DNA from: Janthinobacterium sp. PAMC25594
GTDB taxonomy: Bacteria > Pseudomonadota > Gammaproteobacteria > Burkholderiales > Burkholderiaceae_D
Assembly: GCF_019443505.1 (NCBI RefSeq)
Contig: NZ_CP080377.1
Coordinates: 930,001 to 994,000, forward strand
DNA length: 64,000 nt
Direction of reading: 5' to 3'
The translations under genes and the position numbers were made by a program. The notes under the pieces were generated by a model, which saw only the letters and a program-made list of their open reading frames with translations, was not told where the DNA came from and searched no databases. Within the stretch, counting starts at the first letter, position 1. The number at the start of each line of letters is the position of its first letter. Shown one piece after another: positions 27,273 to 35,690 of the stretch.

Positions 27273-28364
27273 CTATTTGACAGTAAATTTATCCAGATGC
27301 TCGGCCACCCGGCGATCGAGCTCGGGTTGCCACTGCGGTGGCATTACTTGCTGCAGCAGTTGTTCAATACCCTCGATTTCGGCAATTTCCGCCGGCTTGC
27401 TGGTGGTGGCTCTGGCCGCGCGGCTCCACATGTAAATCTTTGCCAGGTTGGCCGGCGTCAGCGCGCCGGTGGCAGGGTCCGGTGCACTGTTGCCATACAA
27501 AATGGCCACCGGTAAATAGGCCGGCGCATACCCTTCGACGGCCGCATGTTCGAGCCACGACAAGGCCAGGGCCGGGTTGGCGGCGCCGCCCTCGCCCAGC
27601 CCCAGCATCACGCCCAGGCGATATTGCGCCACAGGAATGCGGTATTCGGCTGCCTGTTGATACCAGTAGCGCGCAGCCGCCAGATCTTGCGGCACATCCT
27701 TGTCGTCCTTATAATAATCGGCAAGGCGCAGCATGGCCGGCGCCGAGCCCGCCTGCGCCGCTTGCGCACACAGGGCCAGGCCGCGCGCGACATCCTTGTC
27801 GACGACCTGGCCACGGATATACAGTTCACCGGCGGAGCAGTTCGCATACGCGATGCCTGATTGCGCCGCCTTCTGATACCACGCCACAGCAGCCTTGCCA
27901 TCGGGCGCGCGCCCGGTGCCGGCAGCCAGGCAATCGCCAAAAAACTGTTGCGCGGCCGGGGTCTTGCCTTGCGCCGCCTTGCCGAACCAGGCACAGGCTG
28001 CGACAGCATCGCGTGGGCGTCCCCAGCCCTCGCGTTCGATCAATCCCAGGTTAAATTGCGCCAAAGGATTGCCGGCGGCGACACGCGCATATTCCTTGTA
28101 GGCCAGCCCATAATCGTGCGCTGCCAGGGCCTTGTTAGCGCGCTTTAACTCGGCAGAAAGGTCGCGCGGAGCGGCGCCCGCGTTCACCGCGACCGCAAAC
28201 AGCGCGGCAGTGATCATTGCATTCACATTACGCAAAGCAGCATCCCAGCTAAAGTCGTTATTGGTGGCTTGCTCAGCCACTGCGGCATCTCCAGTGACGG
28301 ACGCAGGCGCTGTCCCGGCAGGCAATGCGGCGCTGCAGGTGCGCCTCATTGCCGCGATCAACAC
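27273..28364 (-). CDS. Sel1-repeat (TPR-like) protein
   Basis: 363 residues from a GTG at 28364. The Met at 28217 (MITAALFAVAVNAGAA, signal-peptide-like) is the other plausible start, and neither has a clear ribosome site. At least five Sel1-like helical repeats run from about residue 95 to 300 (AQFNLGLIEREGWG, AAQQFFGDCLAAGTG, AYANCSAGELYIRG, AMLRLADYYKDD, AQYRLGVMLGLGEGG). Sel1 repeats mediate protein contacts, often in the periplasm. The gene lies 14 nt after the tail-collar gene and 59 bp before the TpsA gene, all on the minus strand, so it may encode an assembly or periplasmic helper for the exoprotein (inference). Confidence 0.82.
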   Translation of the reverse strand: MLIAAMRRTCSAALPAGTAPASVTGDAAVAEQATNNDFSWDAALRNVNAMITAALFAVAVNAGAAPRDLSAELKRANKALAAHDYGLAYKEYARVAAGNPLAQFNLGLIEREGWGRPRDAVAACAWFGKAAQGKTPAAQQFFGDCLAAGTGRAPDGKAAVAWYQKAAQSGIAYANCSAGELYIRGQVVDKDVARGLALCAQAAQAGSAPAMLRLADYYKDDKDVPQDLAAARYWYQQAAEYRIPVAQYRLGVMLGLGEGGAANPALALSWLEHAAVEGYAPAYLPVAILYGNSAPDPATGALTPANLAKIYMWSRAARATTSKPAEIAEIEGIEQLLQQVMPPQWQPELDRRVAEHLDKFTVK

Positions 28365-28378
28365 AGCATCAGCATTAC

Positions 28379-29221
28379 TTAGTCGCGGCTCGGATACAGG
28401 CCATTTTGCGCCGCGATGTAATACGTCAATGCGATATACGGCGGCCTGATATCAATCGGCGTGGCTTGCCCGACGACATTGGTGTTGCCGCTGACGGTCG
28501 CGGTGCCGCCCACGGCTCCGGCCACGGTTGAGCCCGGCAAGGTCACGGTTGTGGAACTGGCCGGGACCGTCACCGACACATCGCCACCGCTGATGGCAGC
28601 GGCATTGAGGGTTGCATCCGGCGTCGCCGCGGAATAGATATTGGCGATAGCATTACCGCTCTTGCCGAGATAGTTACCCGATGGAGTCGCGACACCGCCG
28701 CCGCTATTGACCACGTTCAATTTCAGACCCGACACCGTGCCGGTCGCGACGCTGCTGGCGATATTGACCGTGGCGCTCAGCGTAGGCAATGTCGTGGAGA
28801 CGGTCACCGCGCCCATGGCAACCGGAAGCGCGGTCACGGTGAACAAATGCGGCGGCAACTGGGCTGTCGTCAGGGTGATGGCGTCTTTTCCGCCTGTAGC
28901 GCCTGTGCTGTAACTGCCGCCGGCGCCGATCACGAACTTGCCGCGCAGGTCGGGCAGCTTGAAGGTCGTATTATTGGTTTGGCCGTAAGTGGTACCGATC
29001 AGGGAGTACAGCGCCGTATAGCTATTAATCGACAAATCCTGCCCGGCAGCGAGAATAAACTGGCGATTAAAAGGACCAAACGTGAACGGTACCGCCATGA
29101 CGCAAATACTCGCCAGCACCGGCGTATCGGAGCAGGCGAAACTGGCGGGGCTCCAGGCTGCCGCAAGCACACCGGAGACCAGTGCGACGCTAGAAACACG
29201 ATTCCTGACGAATGATTTCAA
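28379..29221 (-). CDS. secreted phage-tail-collar-domain protein
   Basis: 280 residues from a TTG at 29221. That start has a strong AAGGAG site 6 nt upstream and gives a clean signal peptide (KSFVRNRV, then a hydrophobic run ending SFACS). A GTG at 29245 is possible but lies before the ribosome site. A tail-collar domain is at about 45-105 (PFNRQFILAAGQ, ALYSLIGTTYGQ, FKLPDLRGKFVIGAG), as in phage tail fibres and microcystin-dependent-type proteins. A Thr/Ser/Val-rich middle follows, then DIRPPYIALTYYIA, the usual end of these proteins. It is first in the exoprotein operon. There are no other phage genes nearby, so this is not a prophage remnant. Confidence 0.88.
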   Translation of the reverse strand: MKSFVRNRVSSVALVSGVLAAAWSPASFACSDTPVLASICVMAVPFTFGPFNRQFILAAGQDLSINSYTALYSLIGTTYGQTNNTTFKLPDLRGKFVIGAGGSYSTGATGGKDAITLTTAQLPPHLFTVTALPVAMGAVTVSTTLPTLSATVNIASSVATGTVSGLKLNVVNSGGGVATPSGNYLGKSGNAIANIYSAATPDATLNAAAISGGDVSVTVPASSTTVTLPGSTVAGAVGGTATVSGNTNVVGQATPIDIRPPYIALTYYIAAQNGLYPSRD

Positions 29222-29245
29222 CTTGCTCTCCTTAGTATAATGCAC

Positions 29246-29762
29246 GACGCGGGATATTATTATTTATTTATTAACTACTAACTTACAAGGTCATTTGATA
29301 AACCAGTAAATTAACTGCTGTTAATAATAATAATTTAGTATGCATCGTCATGCATATATATATTTTGCTACTCGTTACATTAAAGCATCATTTTCGAGAG
29401 GTCTGCCTGCATGGACTTGAAGAAGCGCTGCATATCGGACCATTACCATGTGCTCAATTAATCACCGCGCCGCTCGACCGGCCGGGCCGATAAACACAGC
29501 TGGTGACACGCAAGTTTTAGCGTAGGGGTTGCTGTGCGCTTTCATGGACAAGACCGGATGCGTATCGCCTTCACCGAACTCTATCCTGTTGAAACCCACG
29601 AAAACGCGTGAATGGGCTTACGGCTTCATTTATAACAACTCGCTGGAATCTGCTCACATGCTCAGAAATGGAACCATCATTACAACTGGCACCGGCCGCA
29701 TCAGGGCATTGCTGGCAAGGCCGCGATGTCACGGCTCAGATCCAGTCCGAGTAAGCTCTTAT
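29246..29762. promoter_or_regulatory. AT-rich control region upstream of the exoprotein operon
   Basis: About 500 bp without a supported gene. The first 150 bp are strongly AT-rich, with runs of ATTATT and ATATAT, unlike the rest of the window. Two inverted repeats lie here: ATTAAC-TGCT-GTTAAT at 29310-29325 and TATGCAT-CGTC-ATGCATA at 29339-29356. The promoter of the tail-collar/Sel1/TpsA/TpsB operon must be here. From about 29400 to 29760 base composition returns to normal. A short plus-strand frame there resembles no known protein. Confidence 0.6.
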
Positions 29763-30638
29763 TTATTGGGGATTACTTATCTGCACCAGCAAATGCTGGA
29801 ACGCGGGCACACCGAACCCGGTGCGCCACACCAGCAAGGTGTCGGCTTGCCCAACAGAAAGTGTTTTCAGGGTGGCTGGCGCGTCTGACAGCGCCAGCAC
29901 GCTGGCCGGCAGCAGGGTCACGCAGGCGCCGGCCGCCACGCAGGCGATCATGGTGTGATACGAAGTCAGTTCCTGCACGCGCCACTGCGTGCTGCCGGCC
30001 ACGCCCAGCACCTCTTCGGCGATGCCGCGGTAGGTGCAGCCTTGCGGAAACGCCGCCAGCGAGCGCGTGCGTACGTCCACGGCGCGGCGCGCCTGCGCTT
30101 CGCTGGCCGGCAGCAGCAAGCACAGTTCCTCGCGCCACACGGCGGTCGATGCCAGGCCAAGCTCATCCAGCGCGGCGGCGCCGCCGAAGGCTGGCGGCAA
30201 GGCCACGAAAGCGCAGTCGAGCAAACCCGTGCGCACCTGCTCGATCAGGGGGCGCGACGGCCCCGTGCTCAGCGCCAGGCGCGTGTCCGGATAGCGGGCG
30301 TGATACCCGGCCAGCAGCGCCGGCAAGCGGCTGGCCGCCGTGCTTTCCATGCTGCCCACGCGCAAGGTGCCCCCTTCTCGCCCGCCCGTGACGACATGCC
30401 TGGCCTCTTCCGCCAGCGCCAGCAAACGCTGCGCATATTCGAGAAAGCGCTCGCCCGCCGCCGTCAGGGCCATGCGTTTATTCGTGCGCACGAACAGCTC
30501 CGCGCCGATATCGGCTTCCAGTTGCTGGACGCGCGTGGTGACGCTGGACGGCGCGCGGCCCAGCCGCGCCGCGGCCTGCGTGACGCTCAGCTCACTGGCC
30601 ACGGCACAAAAAATCGTCAGGGATTCCATGTCCATCAT
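29763..30638 (-). CDS. LysR-family transcriptional regulator
   Basis: 291 residues. The winged helix-turn-helix is at residues 4-62 ([55 protein letters not shown]). A periplasmic-binding-protein-like effector domain spans about 92-285. It is divergent from a nitronate-monooxygenase-like gene, with 84 bp between, the usual layout for a LysR regulator and its target. The start codons at 30638 (MMDM) and 30635 are both possible. One of two operator-like boxes abuts the start, which suggests autoregulation. Confidence 0.92.
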   Translation of the reverse strand: MMDMESLTIFCAVASELSVTQAAARLGRAPSSVTTRVQQLEADIGAELFVRTNKRMALTAAGERFLEYAQRLLALAEEARHVVTGGREGGTLRVGSMESTAASRLPALLAGYHARYPDTRLALSTGPSRPLIEQVRTGLLDCAFVALPPAFGGAAALDELGLASTAVWREELCLLLPASEAQARRAVDVRTRSLAAFPQGCTYRGIAEEVLGVAGSTQWRVQELTSYHTMIACVAAGACVTLLPASVLALSDAPATLKTLSVGQADTLLVWRTGFGVPAFQHLLVQISNPQ

Positions 30639-30639
30639 G

Positions 30640-30685
30640 TTCTCTATTTAAGAATTATCATGCTATTATATTCTCAAAATAAGAA
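30640..30685. promoter_or_regulatory. two operator-like boxes TTCTC-N5-AAGAA between LysR gene and oxidoreductase
   Basis: Box 1 is at 30640-30654 and box 2 at 30671-30685. Both read TTCTC, five AT-only bases, then AAGAA. They are 31 bp apart start to start, about three helical turns, which fits a LysR recognition plus activation site pair. Confidence 0.6.
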
Positions 30686-30722
30686 CAAAATATGGCATCC
30701 TCAACTTGGTGAAGGAAACATC

Positions 30723-31784
30723 ATGAGCACGTCCCAGCGCTTCCTCGACCGTCTCGGCTTGCAGCACCCCATCATCCAGGCGCCGATGGCGGGCGTCTCC
30801 ACGCCGCGCATGGCGGCCGCCGTTTCGCATGCGGGCGGCCTCGGTTCGCTGGGCATCGGCGCCGGCACGGTGGCGCAGGCGCGCCAGATGATCATGGATA
30901 CGCGCGCGCTGACGGACCGCCCCTTCAATATCAATGTGTTTTGCCATGCCCCGGCGGCAAGGGATGCGCGGCGCGAAGCGGCCTGGCTGGCCCATCTGGC
31001 GCCCCTGTTTGCGCAGCTGGGCGCGGCCGTGCCAGCGCAGCTCGACGAGATATATCCAACCTTTCTCGGCAATGAGGCAGCGTTTGCCCTGCTGCTGGAA
31101 CAGCGCCCCGCCGTCGCCAGCTTTCATTTCGGCTTGCCGACGCAGCAGCAAATTGCCGCCCTGCGCCAGGCCGGCATCTACACGATGGCCACGGCCACCA
31201 ATCTGCGCGAGGCGGCCATGATCGAACAGGCCGGGGTCGACGCCATCGTGGCGCAAGGCGTGGAAGCAGGCGGACACCGGGGCGTCTTCGACCCGCAAGC
31301 GCCGGACGAGCGCCACAGCACATCGGTGCTGCTGCGCCTGCTGGCTGGTCGCACAACGCTCCCCCTGATCGCCGCCGGCGGCATCATGGATGGAGCAGGC
31401 ATCCGCGCCGCGCTGGACCTGGGCGCTGCGGCCGCCCAGCTGGGCACGGCGTTCGTGCTGTGCCCGGAATCGTCGGCCAACGCGGGCTACCGTGCCAACC
31501 TGAAAAGCGAACGGGCCGCCAGCACCCGCCTGACCAGCGTCCTCTCGGGCCGCCTGGCGCGCGGCATGGTGAACCGTCTGATCGAGCACGGCGAAGCGCC
31601 AGGCAGCCCGCCGCCGGCCGACTACCCCGTCGCCTACGATGCAGCAAAACAATTGAACGCGCTGGCAAGCCAGCACGGCGACAGCGAATTTGCCGCGCAA
31701 TGGGCCGGCCAGGGCGCGCCGCTGGCGCGGGAAATGGGGGCGGAGGAACTGGTGTTGACCTTGGCAAGGGAAATGGCGGCTTGA
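30723..31784 (+). CDS. nitronate monooxygenase-like flavin oxidoreductase
   Basis: 353 residues. The start has GAAGGAAAC just upstream. A TIM-barrel FMN enzyme of the nitronate monooxygenase/2-nitropropane dioxygenase family: [17 protein letters not shown] at the N-terminus, [11 protein letters not shown], an [11 protein letters not shown] segment (active-site region), and two flavin-phosphate-binding stretches [12 protein letters not shown] and [13 protein letters not shown]. The family oxidises alkyl nitronates such as propionate-3-nitronate. The exact substrate here is not shown. The divergent LysR gene is its probable regulator. Confidence 0.9.
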   Translation: MSTSQRFLDRLGLQHPIIQAPMAGVSTPRMAAAVSHAGGLGSLGIGAGTVAQARQMIMDTRALTDRPFNINVFCHAPAARDARREAAWLAHLAPLFAQLGAAVPAQLDEIYPTFLGNEAAFALLLEQRPAVASFHFGLPTQQQIAALRQAGIYTMATATNLREAAMIEQAGVDAIVAQGVEAGGHRGVFDPQAPDERHSTSVLLRLLAGRTTLPLIAAGGIMDGAGIRAALDLGAAAAQLGTAFVLCPESSANAGYRANLKSERAASTRLTSVLSGRLARGMVNRLIEHGEAPGSPPPADYPVAYDAAKQLNALASQHGDSEFAAQWAGQGAPLAREMGAEELVLTLAREMAA

Positions 31785-31877
31785 CGTCAGGATGCCGCTG
31801 ACATGGGACGCCGCCATGGACGCCTGCGCCACAGACGGCACGCCATCCAGAGATAGAGGGGTGGCTTGAACGACTGG

Positions 31878-32108
31878 TCAGGTGACTGCATTGAATTGCA
31901 TGCCAGGCGCATCTTCCGGTCGCGAGGAAAATCCAAGTTTTTCGTAGAATATCGACTTGCCTTTGGCGCTGAAAAGCTGGATATCTGCAATGCCAGCGGC
32001 ACGACAATCGCCAAGAATTGAGCTGAGTAAAGCGGCTCCGATTCCTTGATGTTGAAATTCGGGGTGAACAATCATCTCGGTGACAAACGCATGCAAGCGA
32101 CCAGTCAT
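31878..32108 (-). pseudogene. N-terminally truncated GNAT acetyltransferase
   Basis: The 76 codons hold only the C-terminal half of a GNAT fold: the acetyl-CoA loop VHPEFQHQGIGAALL and the later FYEKLGFSSRPEDAPGM. Normal GNAT proteins have about 60-70 more residues before the VHP strand. Here an in-frame TAA lies two codons before the only ATG. A neighbouring frame reads LINYDWSLACV just upstream, which resembles the missing first half, so a deletion plus frameshift is likely (inference). Confidence 0.6.
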
Positions 32109-32151
32109 AGTTTATGAGCAGTTCAGCAGTGTCTGGTTAACTCGTGGCAAT

Positions 32152-32439
32152 TTAAACATCCAAGAACATCATCACAGTCGACAATGCCAGCAACTGAAAA
32201 AAAGCGAGAAACAAGGCTCGTGGTATCGGTGGCATGAACTTCCATTGCAAGCTCTTTGCCGGTGAAATCAAGGCAGATTTATTGCTCCCTACGCAAGAAA
32301 ATAGTGCCGATAGCGCCAAGGAAAAAAACCTTACATGAGCCGGCACAACTTCAGGAGCAAAGGCGAAGCCAAAGAAAATTAACGAGAAAAAAGAGAGACA
32401 TGCGGGAAATTTTCTGTCCCAACTGAAGTTGTATTTCAT
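32152..32439 (-). CDS. small hypothetical membrane protein
   Basis: 95 residues, with hydrophobic segments at about 13-33 and 36-52 and a third at about 74-95. It has more Phe, Lys and Ser than its neighbours and lower GC content, so it may be acquired DNA or non-coding. The ribosome site is weak. No family recognised. Confidence 0.35.
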   Translation of the reverse strand: MKYNFSWDRKFPACLSFFSLIFFGFAFAPEVVPAHVRFFSLALSALFSCVGSNKSALISPAKSLQWKFMPPIPRALFLAFFQLLALSTVMMFLDV

Positions 32440-32529
32440 ATTCCATAATTTTTATTATTGATTTTAGTTACTCAGGTTTCGCTTCAACGACTGCTCCTGG
32501 CTGCTTGCCGTCGTTGGCCGCCGCAGTCT

Positions 32530-33042
32530 TCAAGGCTGAAGGGGTGCCATTTCCTGTGCGGCGCGCACGAAATCCATGGTCCAGTTCGTTTCCCATGTTC
32601 TTCCCTGGTCCTTGGAAAAAGCCTGATCCCAACGGGGATTTTCCCCAGGTGTGGCACTCCAGGTAAAGCGCACTTTTATTGCCTGGCCATCTAGTAGGTC
32701 ATCTGCAAAGAATACGCCGATGTGATTGGAGAATTTTCCAACGACAGGGACATCGAGCGTCGTCGGCTTGCGTGCATCGAGCCACCAGATCGACCAGGTG
32801 TCGGATTTCATACAAAACGAGCGCAGTGCAAGGGCACGGAAGCTGCCTTCCGGGAAGTAGAGAACGTTGTCCTCCAGGTTTCCAAAGCCACCCAGCGTCT
32901 TGACGGTCGACGAGAGCCCGTCAAACTCCGTCCATTCCTTGCAATTGGTGAATCTGGAATTGAGCCGGCGATGTTTGACTAGCCAATCGCCGATGATGAA
33001 GTCAAAGTCCCGGGGTGCGTTTGTGTCGGCTGGCAAGTGCAT
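32530..33042 (-). CDS. DUF1579-like hypothetical protein
   Basis: 170 residues, no signal peptide. The sequence begins with a DFDFIIGDWLVKHRR strand and has WTEFDG, RSFCMKSDTWSIWWLDARK, GVFFADDLLDGQAIKVRFTW and WDQAFSKDQGRTWETNWTMDF, the pattern of a widespread lipocalin/FABP-like beta-barrel family of unknown role. GGAAG lies 6 nt before the ATG. The gene stands alone in an AT-richer stretch next to a broken acetyltransferase. Confidence 0.72.
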   Translation of the reverse strand: MHLPADTNAPRDFDFIIGDWLVKHRRLNSRFTNCKEWTEFDGLSSTVKTLGGFGNLEDNVLYFPEGSFRALALRSFCMKSDTWSIWWLDARKPTTLDVPVVGKFSNHIGVFFADDLLDGQAIKVRFTWSATPGENPRWDQAFSKDQGRTWETNWTMDFVRAAQEMAPLQP

Positions 33043-33194
33043 GGATGGCTTCCTGAATTTAAGTTAACGCAATGCTCGACCTGGTTTTTCATTGCAGACA
33101 TGGGGCCAGAGCGGCCGTAGAGGATAACAAATTGCCGATAAGAAAAATGCATACATTGTCACACCAGCAAGGCCAAGGACGAAGAGCGCTCCCG

Positions 33195-33989
33195 CTACGG
33201 CAACCTGTGCCGCAAAGTCGGCTCGATATTGCGCGCATGCAACCAGCGCACGATGTCTTCCAGCGTGGCGTCCTGCAGCAGCAAGCCCGGCGCAGTGGCG
33301 GACGTTGCCGCTGGCAATGCGGCGACGACAGGAGCGGGCACGGCGACAGCCAGCCCCGCATGTCCCTGCAATTTCGCCAGCGCCTGCGCAAACTGGGCCG
33401 GGTTGATGCTGCGCAAGCTTTCCAGGAAGCCCAGCTGGGCGACCGGCGGCGGCGGCATGTCCAGGCCCGGCTCGTCGACGAAGGCGGCGCCCATGCTGGG
33501 GTGGATGAAGGCGGCCCACTTGCCCGATGGCTGCAGGCATGGCGGCAGCGCCACCTGTTCCACGTAAGCGGGCGGCGCGACGGCGAGGATATCGGTCGAA
33601 GCGGGTAAAAAGGTGGAACGCAACAGCTGCACGAACTGGCGCGCCTGGGCGACGGGCACGGGCGTGGCCAGCGACAGCCACAGCTGGAACGCCGTGCCCG
33701 AGATGCTGACGGCGGGCGCCGGCAAGTCCAGCTCATGCTGCACGGCATTGGCGATCGTGCACAGCGCGCTCCAGTGCGCCTCGCCGCCACCCTTGCCGCC
33801 AAACTCCAGCACCAGCGCGCGCGCCAGGCCGCGTTCGCTCACCAGCTGCACCACCACCGTCTGCTCGCCCGCCAGGTGGCGCGCCAGCACGGCCGGCATC
33901 AAAGGCTGCGTGCCGCCCTGCGCATCGACGTAGTGCTGCTGTTCCTCGAACAGGTACAGGCGGGTGAGTTCGGAAATCAGTTTATGCAT
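33195..33989 (-). CDS. conserved-looking hypothetical protein, possibly primase-fold-like
   Basis: 264 residues from the ATG at 33989 (GAGG 6 nt upstream). An upstream ATG at 34019 lacks support. No family is recognised with certainty. The order of short motifs (LVLEFGG, then SISGTAFQLWLSLATPVP, then FIHPSMGAAFVDEPGLD) is loosely like the archaeo-eukaryotic primase fold, but the catalytic acidic pair is not evident. A poorly conserved Ala/Pro-rich linker follows, then a short helical C-terminus (LEDIVRWLHARNIEP). There is no signal peptide. It lies directly downstream of, and in line with, the DHA2 transporter, 33 bp away. Confidence 0.55.
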   Translation of the reverse strand: MHKLISELTRLYLFEEQQHYVDAQGGTQPLMPAVLARHLAGEQTVVVQLVSERGLARALVLEFGGKGGGEAHWSALCTIANAVQHELDLPAPAVSISGTAFQLWLSLATPVPVAQARQFVQLLRSTFLPASTDILAVAPPAYVEQVALPPCLQPSGKWAAFIHPSMGAAFVDEPGLDMPPPPVAQLGFLESLRSINPAQFAQALAKLQGHAGLAVAVPAPVVAALPAATSATAPGLLLQDATLEDIVRWLHARNIEPTLRHRLP

Positions 33990-34022
33990 GGGCGGCCTCG
34001 TAATGACGTTGAGCAACACTTG

Positions 34023-35573
34023 TCAACGTGACCCGATTATAGCCTCCCCGTCCCTTGGCGCGCTCGTCCTCCCGGCGCCAAACACCAGCCAGCTGGCCAC
34101 GGCGAACAGGCAGGCGGCGACGCCGCCATACAGCATCACGGCGCCAAAGCCTTGCGCCAGCGCCAGCTTCGCCACGCCGGCCGGCAACGCGCCGGCGCCC
34201 TTGCCTGCCGACAAATCTTCGGCCATGGCGCGCAAGGTGGCCGCGTCCAGTCCGCCAGGCAAATGGGGCCGCAAGGCGGACTGGATGGCGTCGACGAGAA
34301 TAAAGCCCATCAACGCGATATTGATGGACAGGCTGATCATGCGCGCGCTGATGTCGATGCTCGACGCCATGCCCGCCCGCTCACCGGGCACGGCGGCCGT
34401 CGTCGTGTTGGTGACGGGCGTGTTGGTCAGCCCGAGGCCCGTGCCGGCCAGCAGGCAGCCGGGCAGGATGGTCAGCCAGCTGGCAGTTTCGGCACGGCTG
34501 CCCCACAGCATCAGCAAAAAACCTGCGCCGATGGCCAGCATGCCGGCGGGAATGACCGCATCGGCCCGGTAGCGCAGCGTCAGCCGCTCGGCCAGCGGCG
34601 GCATGAGCAAGGTGGGCAAGGTGTAGGCCAGCAGGGTCAGGCCCGTGCCCAGGCTGCTGTAGCCGAGGCCATGCTGCACGTACAGGGGCAGATAAATCAT
34701 GAGCGGCCAGAAACTGCAGTTCATGCCCGCCGAACCGAGCAGCGCGCCCGAGAAACGGCGGAGGCGAAATACGCTGAAATCGACCATCGGTTCAGGCTGG
34801 CGCCGTTCGATGACGGCAAACAGCATCAGGCTGAGCAGCGCCACGGCCAGGCTGGCCACGCTGCGCGGATCCGTGACACCCAGCGCCGGCCCCTGCGTGA
34901 TGCACCACGCCAGGCTGAACACGGCCAGCGACAGGGTGGCGATGCCGGCCACGTCCAGCTTGCGCCGCTGCGGATCGCGCGATTCCGTCACGCCCAGGCC
35001 CGCCAGCAGCAGCGCGACGACAGCCAGCGGCCCGTGCACGAGAAATACCCATTGCCAGCTCGATAGTGCGACGATGGCCGCGCCGATGATGGGGCCGAAG
35101 CCCAGGCCCAGGCCAAACACGATGCCCCAGGCGCCGAACGCCCGGCCCCGCGCGGCGCCGGCCGGGAATTGCTGCGACAGCACGGCCACCTGGCAAATCA
35201 GCATGGCGCCGCCGGCCGCGCCCTGCAGCGTGCGCGCGGCGATCAACACGGCCGTGCTGCCGGCCCAGCCGCATGCGAGCGAGCTGAGGCCGAACAGCGC
35301 CAGGCTGGCCAGCAGCAAACGCTTGCGGCCATAGCGGTCAGCCAGGGTGCCCGTGGCCATCAGCACGGTGGTGCACGCCAGGGTGTAGGCGTTCATGATC
35401 CATTGCAAATCCTTGAAGTCACCATGCAGCAGCGTTTCCAGGGTGGGCAGGATCACGGGCACGCTGGAAATTTCCAGGCCGAACATGAGCGAGGCCAGAC
35501 ACACGGCGGCCAGGGTCAGGGTATTTTGTTGCGAAGTAGTCGGTAGCATCGAAGCCTTGATGTCGGTAGTCAT
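34023..35573 (-). CDS. DHA2-type major facilitator drug/proton antiporter
   Basis: About 516 residues from the ATG at 35573. An ATG at 35549 with AAGG ahead of it is also possible. Fourteen hydrophobic segments fit the DHA2 family (EmrB/QacA-like). Motif A is GTLADRYGRKRLLL between helices 2 and 3, and the TMS5 motif-C region reads GLGFGPIIGAAIV. These pumps export dyes, antiseptics or fatty-acid-like compounds using the proton gradient. The gene is divergent from a LysR regulator with about 117 bp between them. Confidence 0.9.
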   Translation of the reverse strand: MTTDIKASMLPTTSQQNTLTLAAVCLASLMFGLEISSVPVILPTLETLLHGDFKDLQWIMNAYTLACTTVLMATGTLADRYGRKRLLLASLALFGLSSLACGWAGSTAVLIAARTLQGAAGGAMLICQVAVLSQQFPAGAARGRAFGAWGIVFGLGLGFGPIIGAAIVALSSWQWVFLVHGPLAVVALLLAGLGVTESRDPQRRKLDVAGIATLSLAVFSLAWCITQGPALGVTDPRSVASLAVALLSLMLFAVIERRQPEPMVDFSVFRLRRFSGALLGSAGMNCSFWPLMIYLPLYVQHGLGYSSLGTGLTLLAYTLPTLLMPPLAERLTLRYRADAVIPAGMLAIGAGFLLMLWGSRAETASWLTILPGCLLAGTGLGLTNTPVTNTTTAAVPGERAGMASSIDISARMISLSINIALMGFILVDAIQSALRPHLPGGLDAATLRAMAEDLSAGKGAGALPAGVAKLALAQGFGAVMLYGGVAACLFAVASWLVFGAGRTSAPRDGEAIIGSR

Positions 35574-35659
35574 GGAGCGCGCGTGGAGACGGCGCACTGC
35601 GAGCCGCCATTCTAGAAAGCCTCGACTCATGAGGGAAATGATAAAATTTTGTATAATTC

Positions 35660-35678
35660 ATTCATTTTCATCATGAAT
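35660..35678. promoter_or_regulatory. LysR-type dyad ATTCAT-N7-ATGAAT
   Basis: A perfect 6-bp inverted repeat with a 7-nt spacer in the intergenic region of the DHA2/LysR divergent pair, 12 bp before the LysR start. It is AT-rich, as LysR boxes usually are. Confidence 0.45.
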
Positions 35679-35690
35679 CACGGGAGCTTC

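Noticed and set aside
28379..29245. Tail-collar gene as a sign of a prophage
   Set aside because: No capsid, tail, integrase or lysis genes are nearby, and the protein has a signal peptide.
29529..29888. 119-codon plus-strand frame upstream of the exoprotein operon
   Set aside because: Its second half is antisense to the LysR gene, it resembles no family and has no ribosome site.
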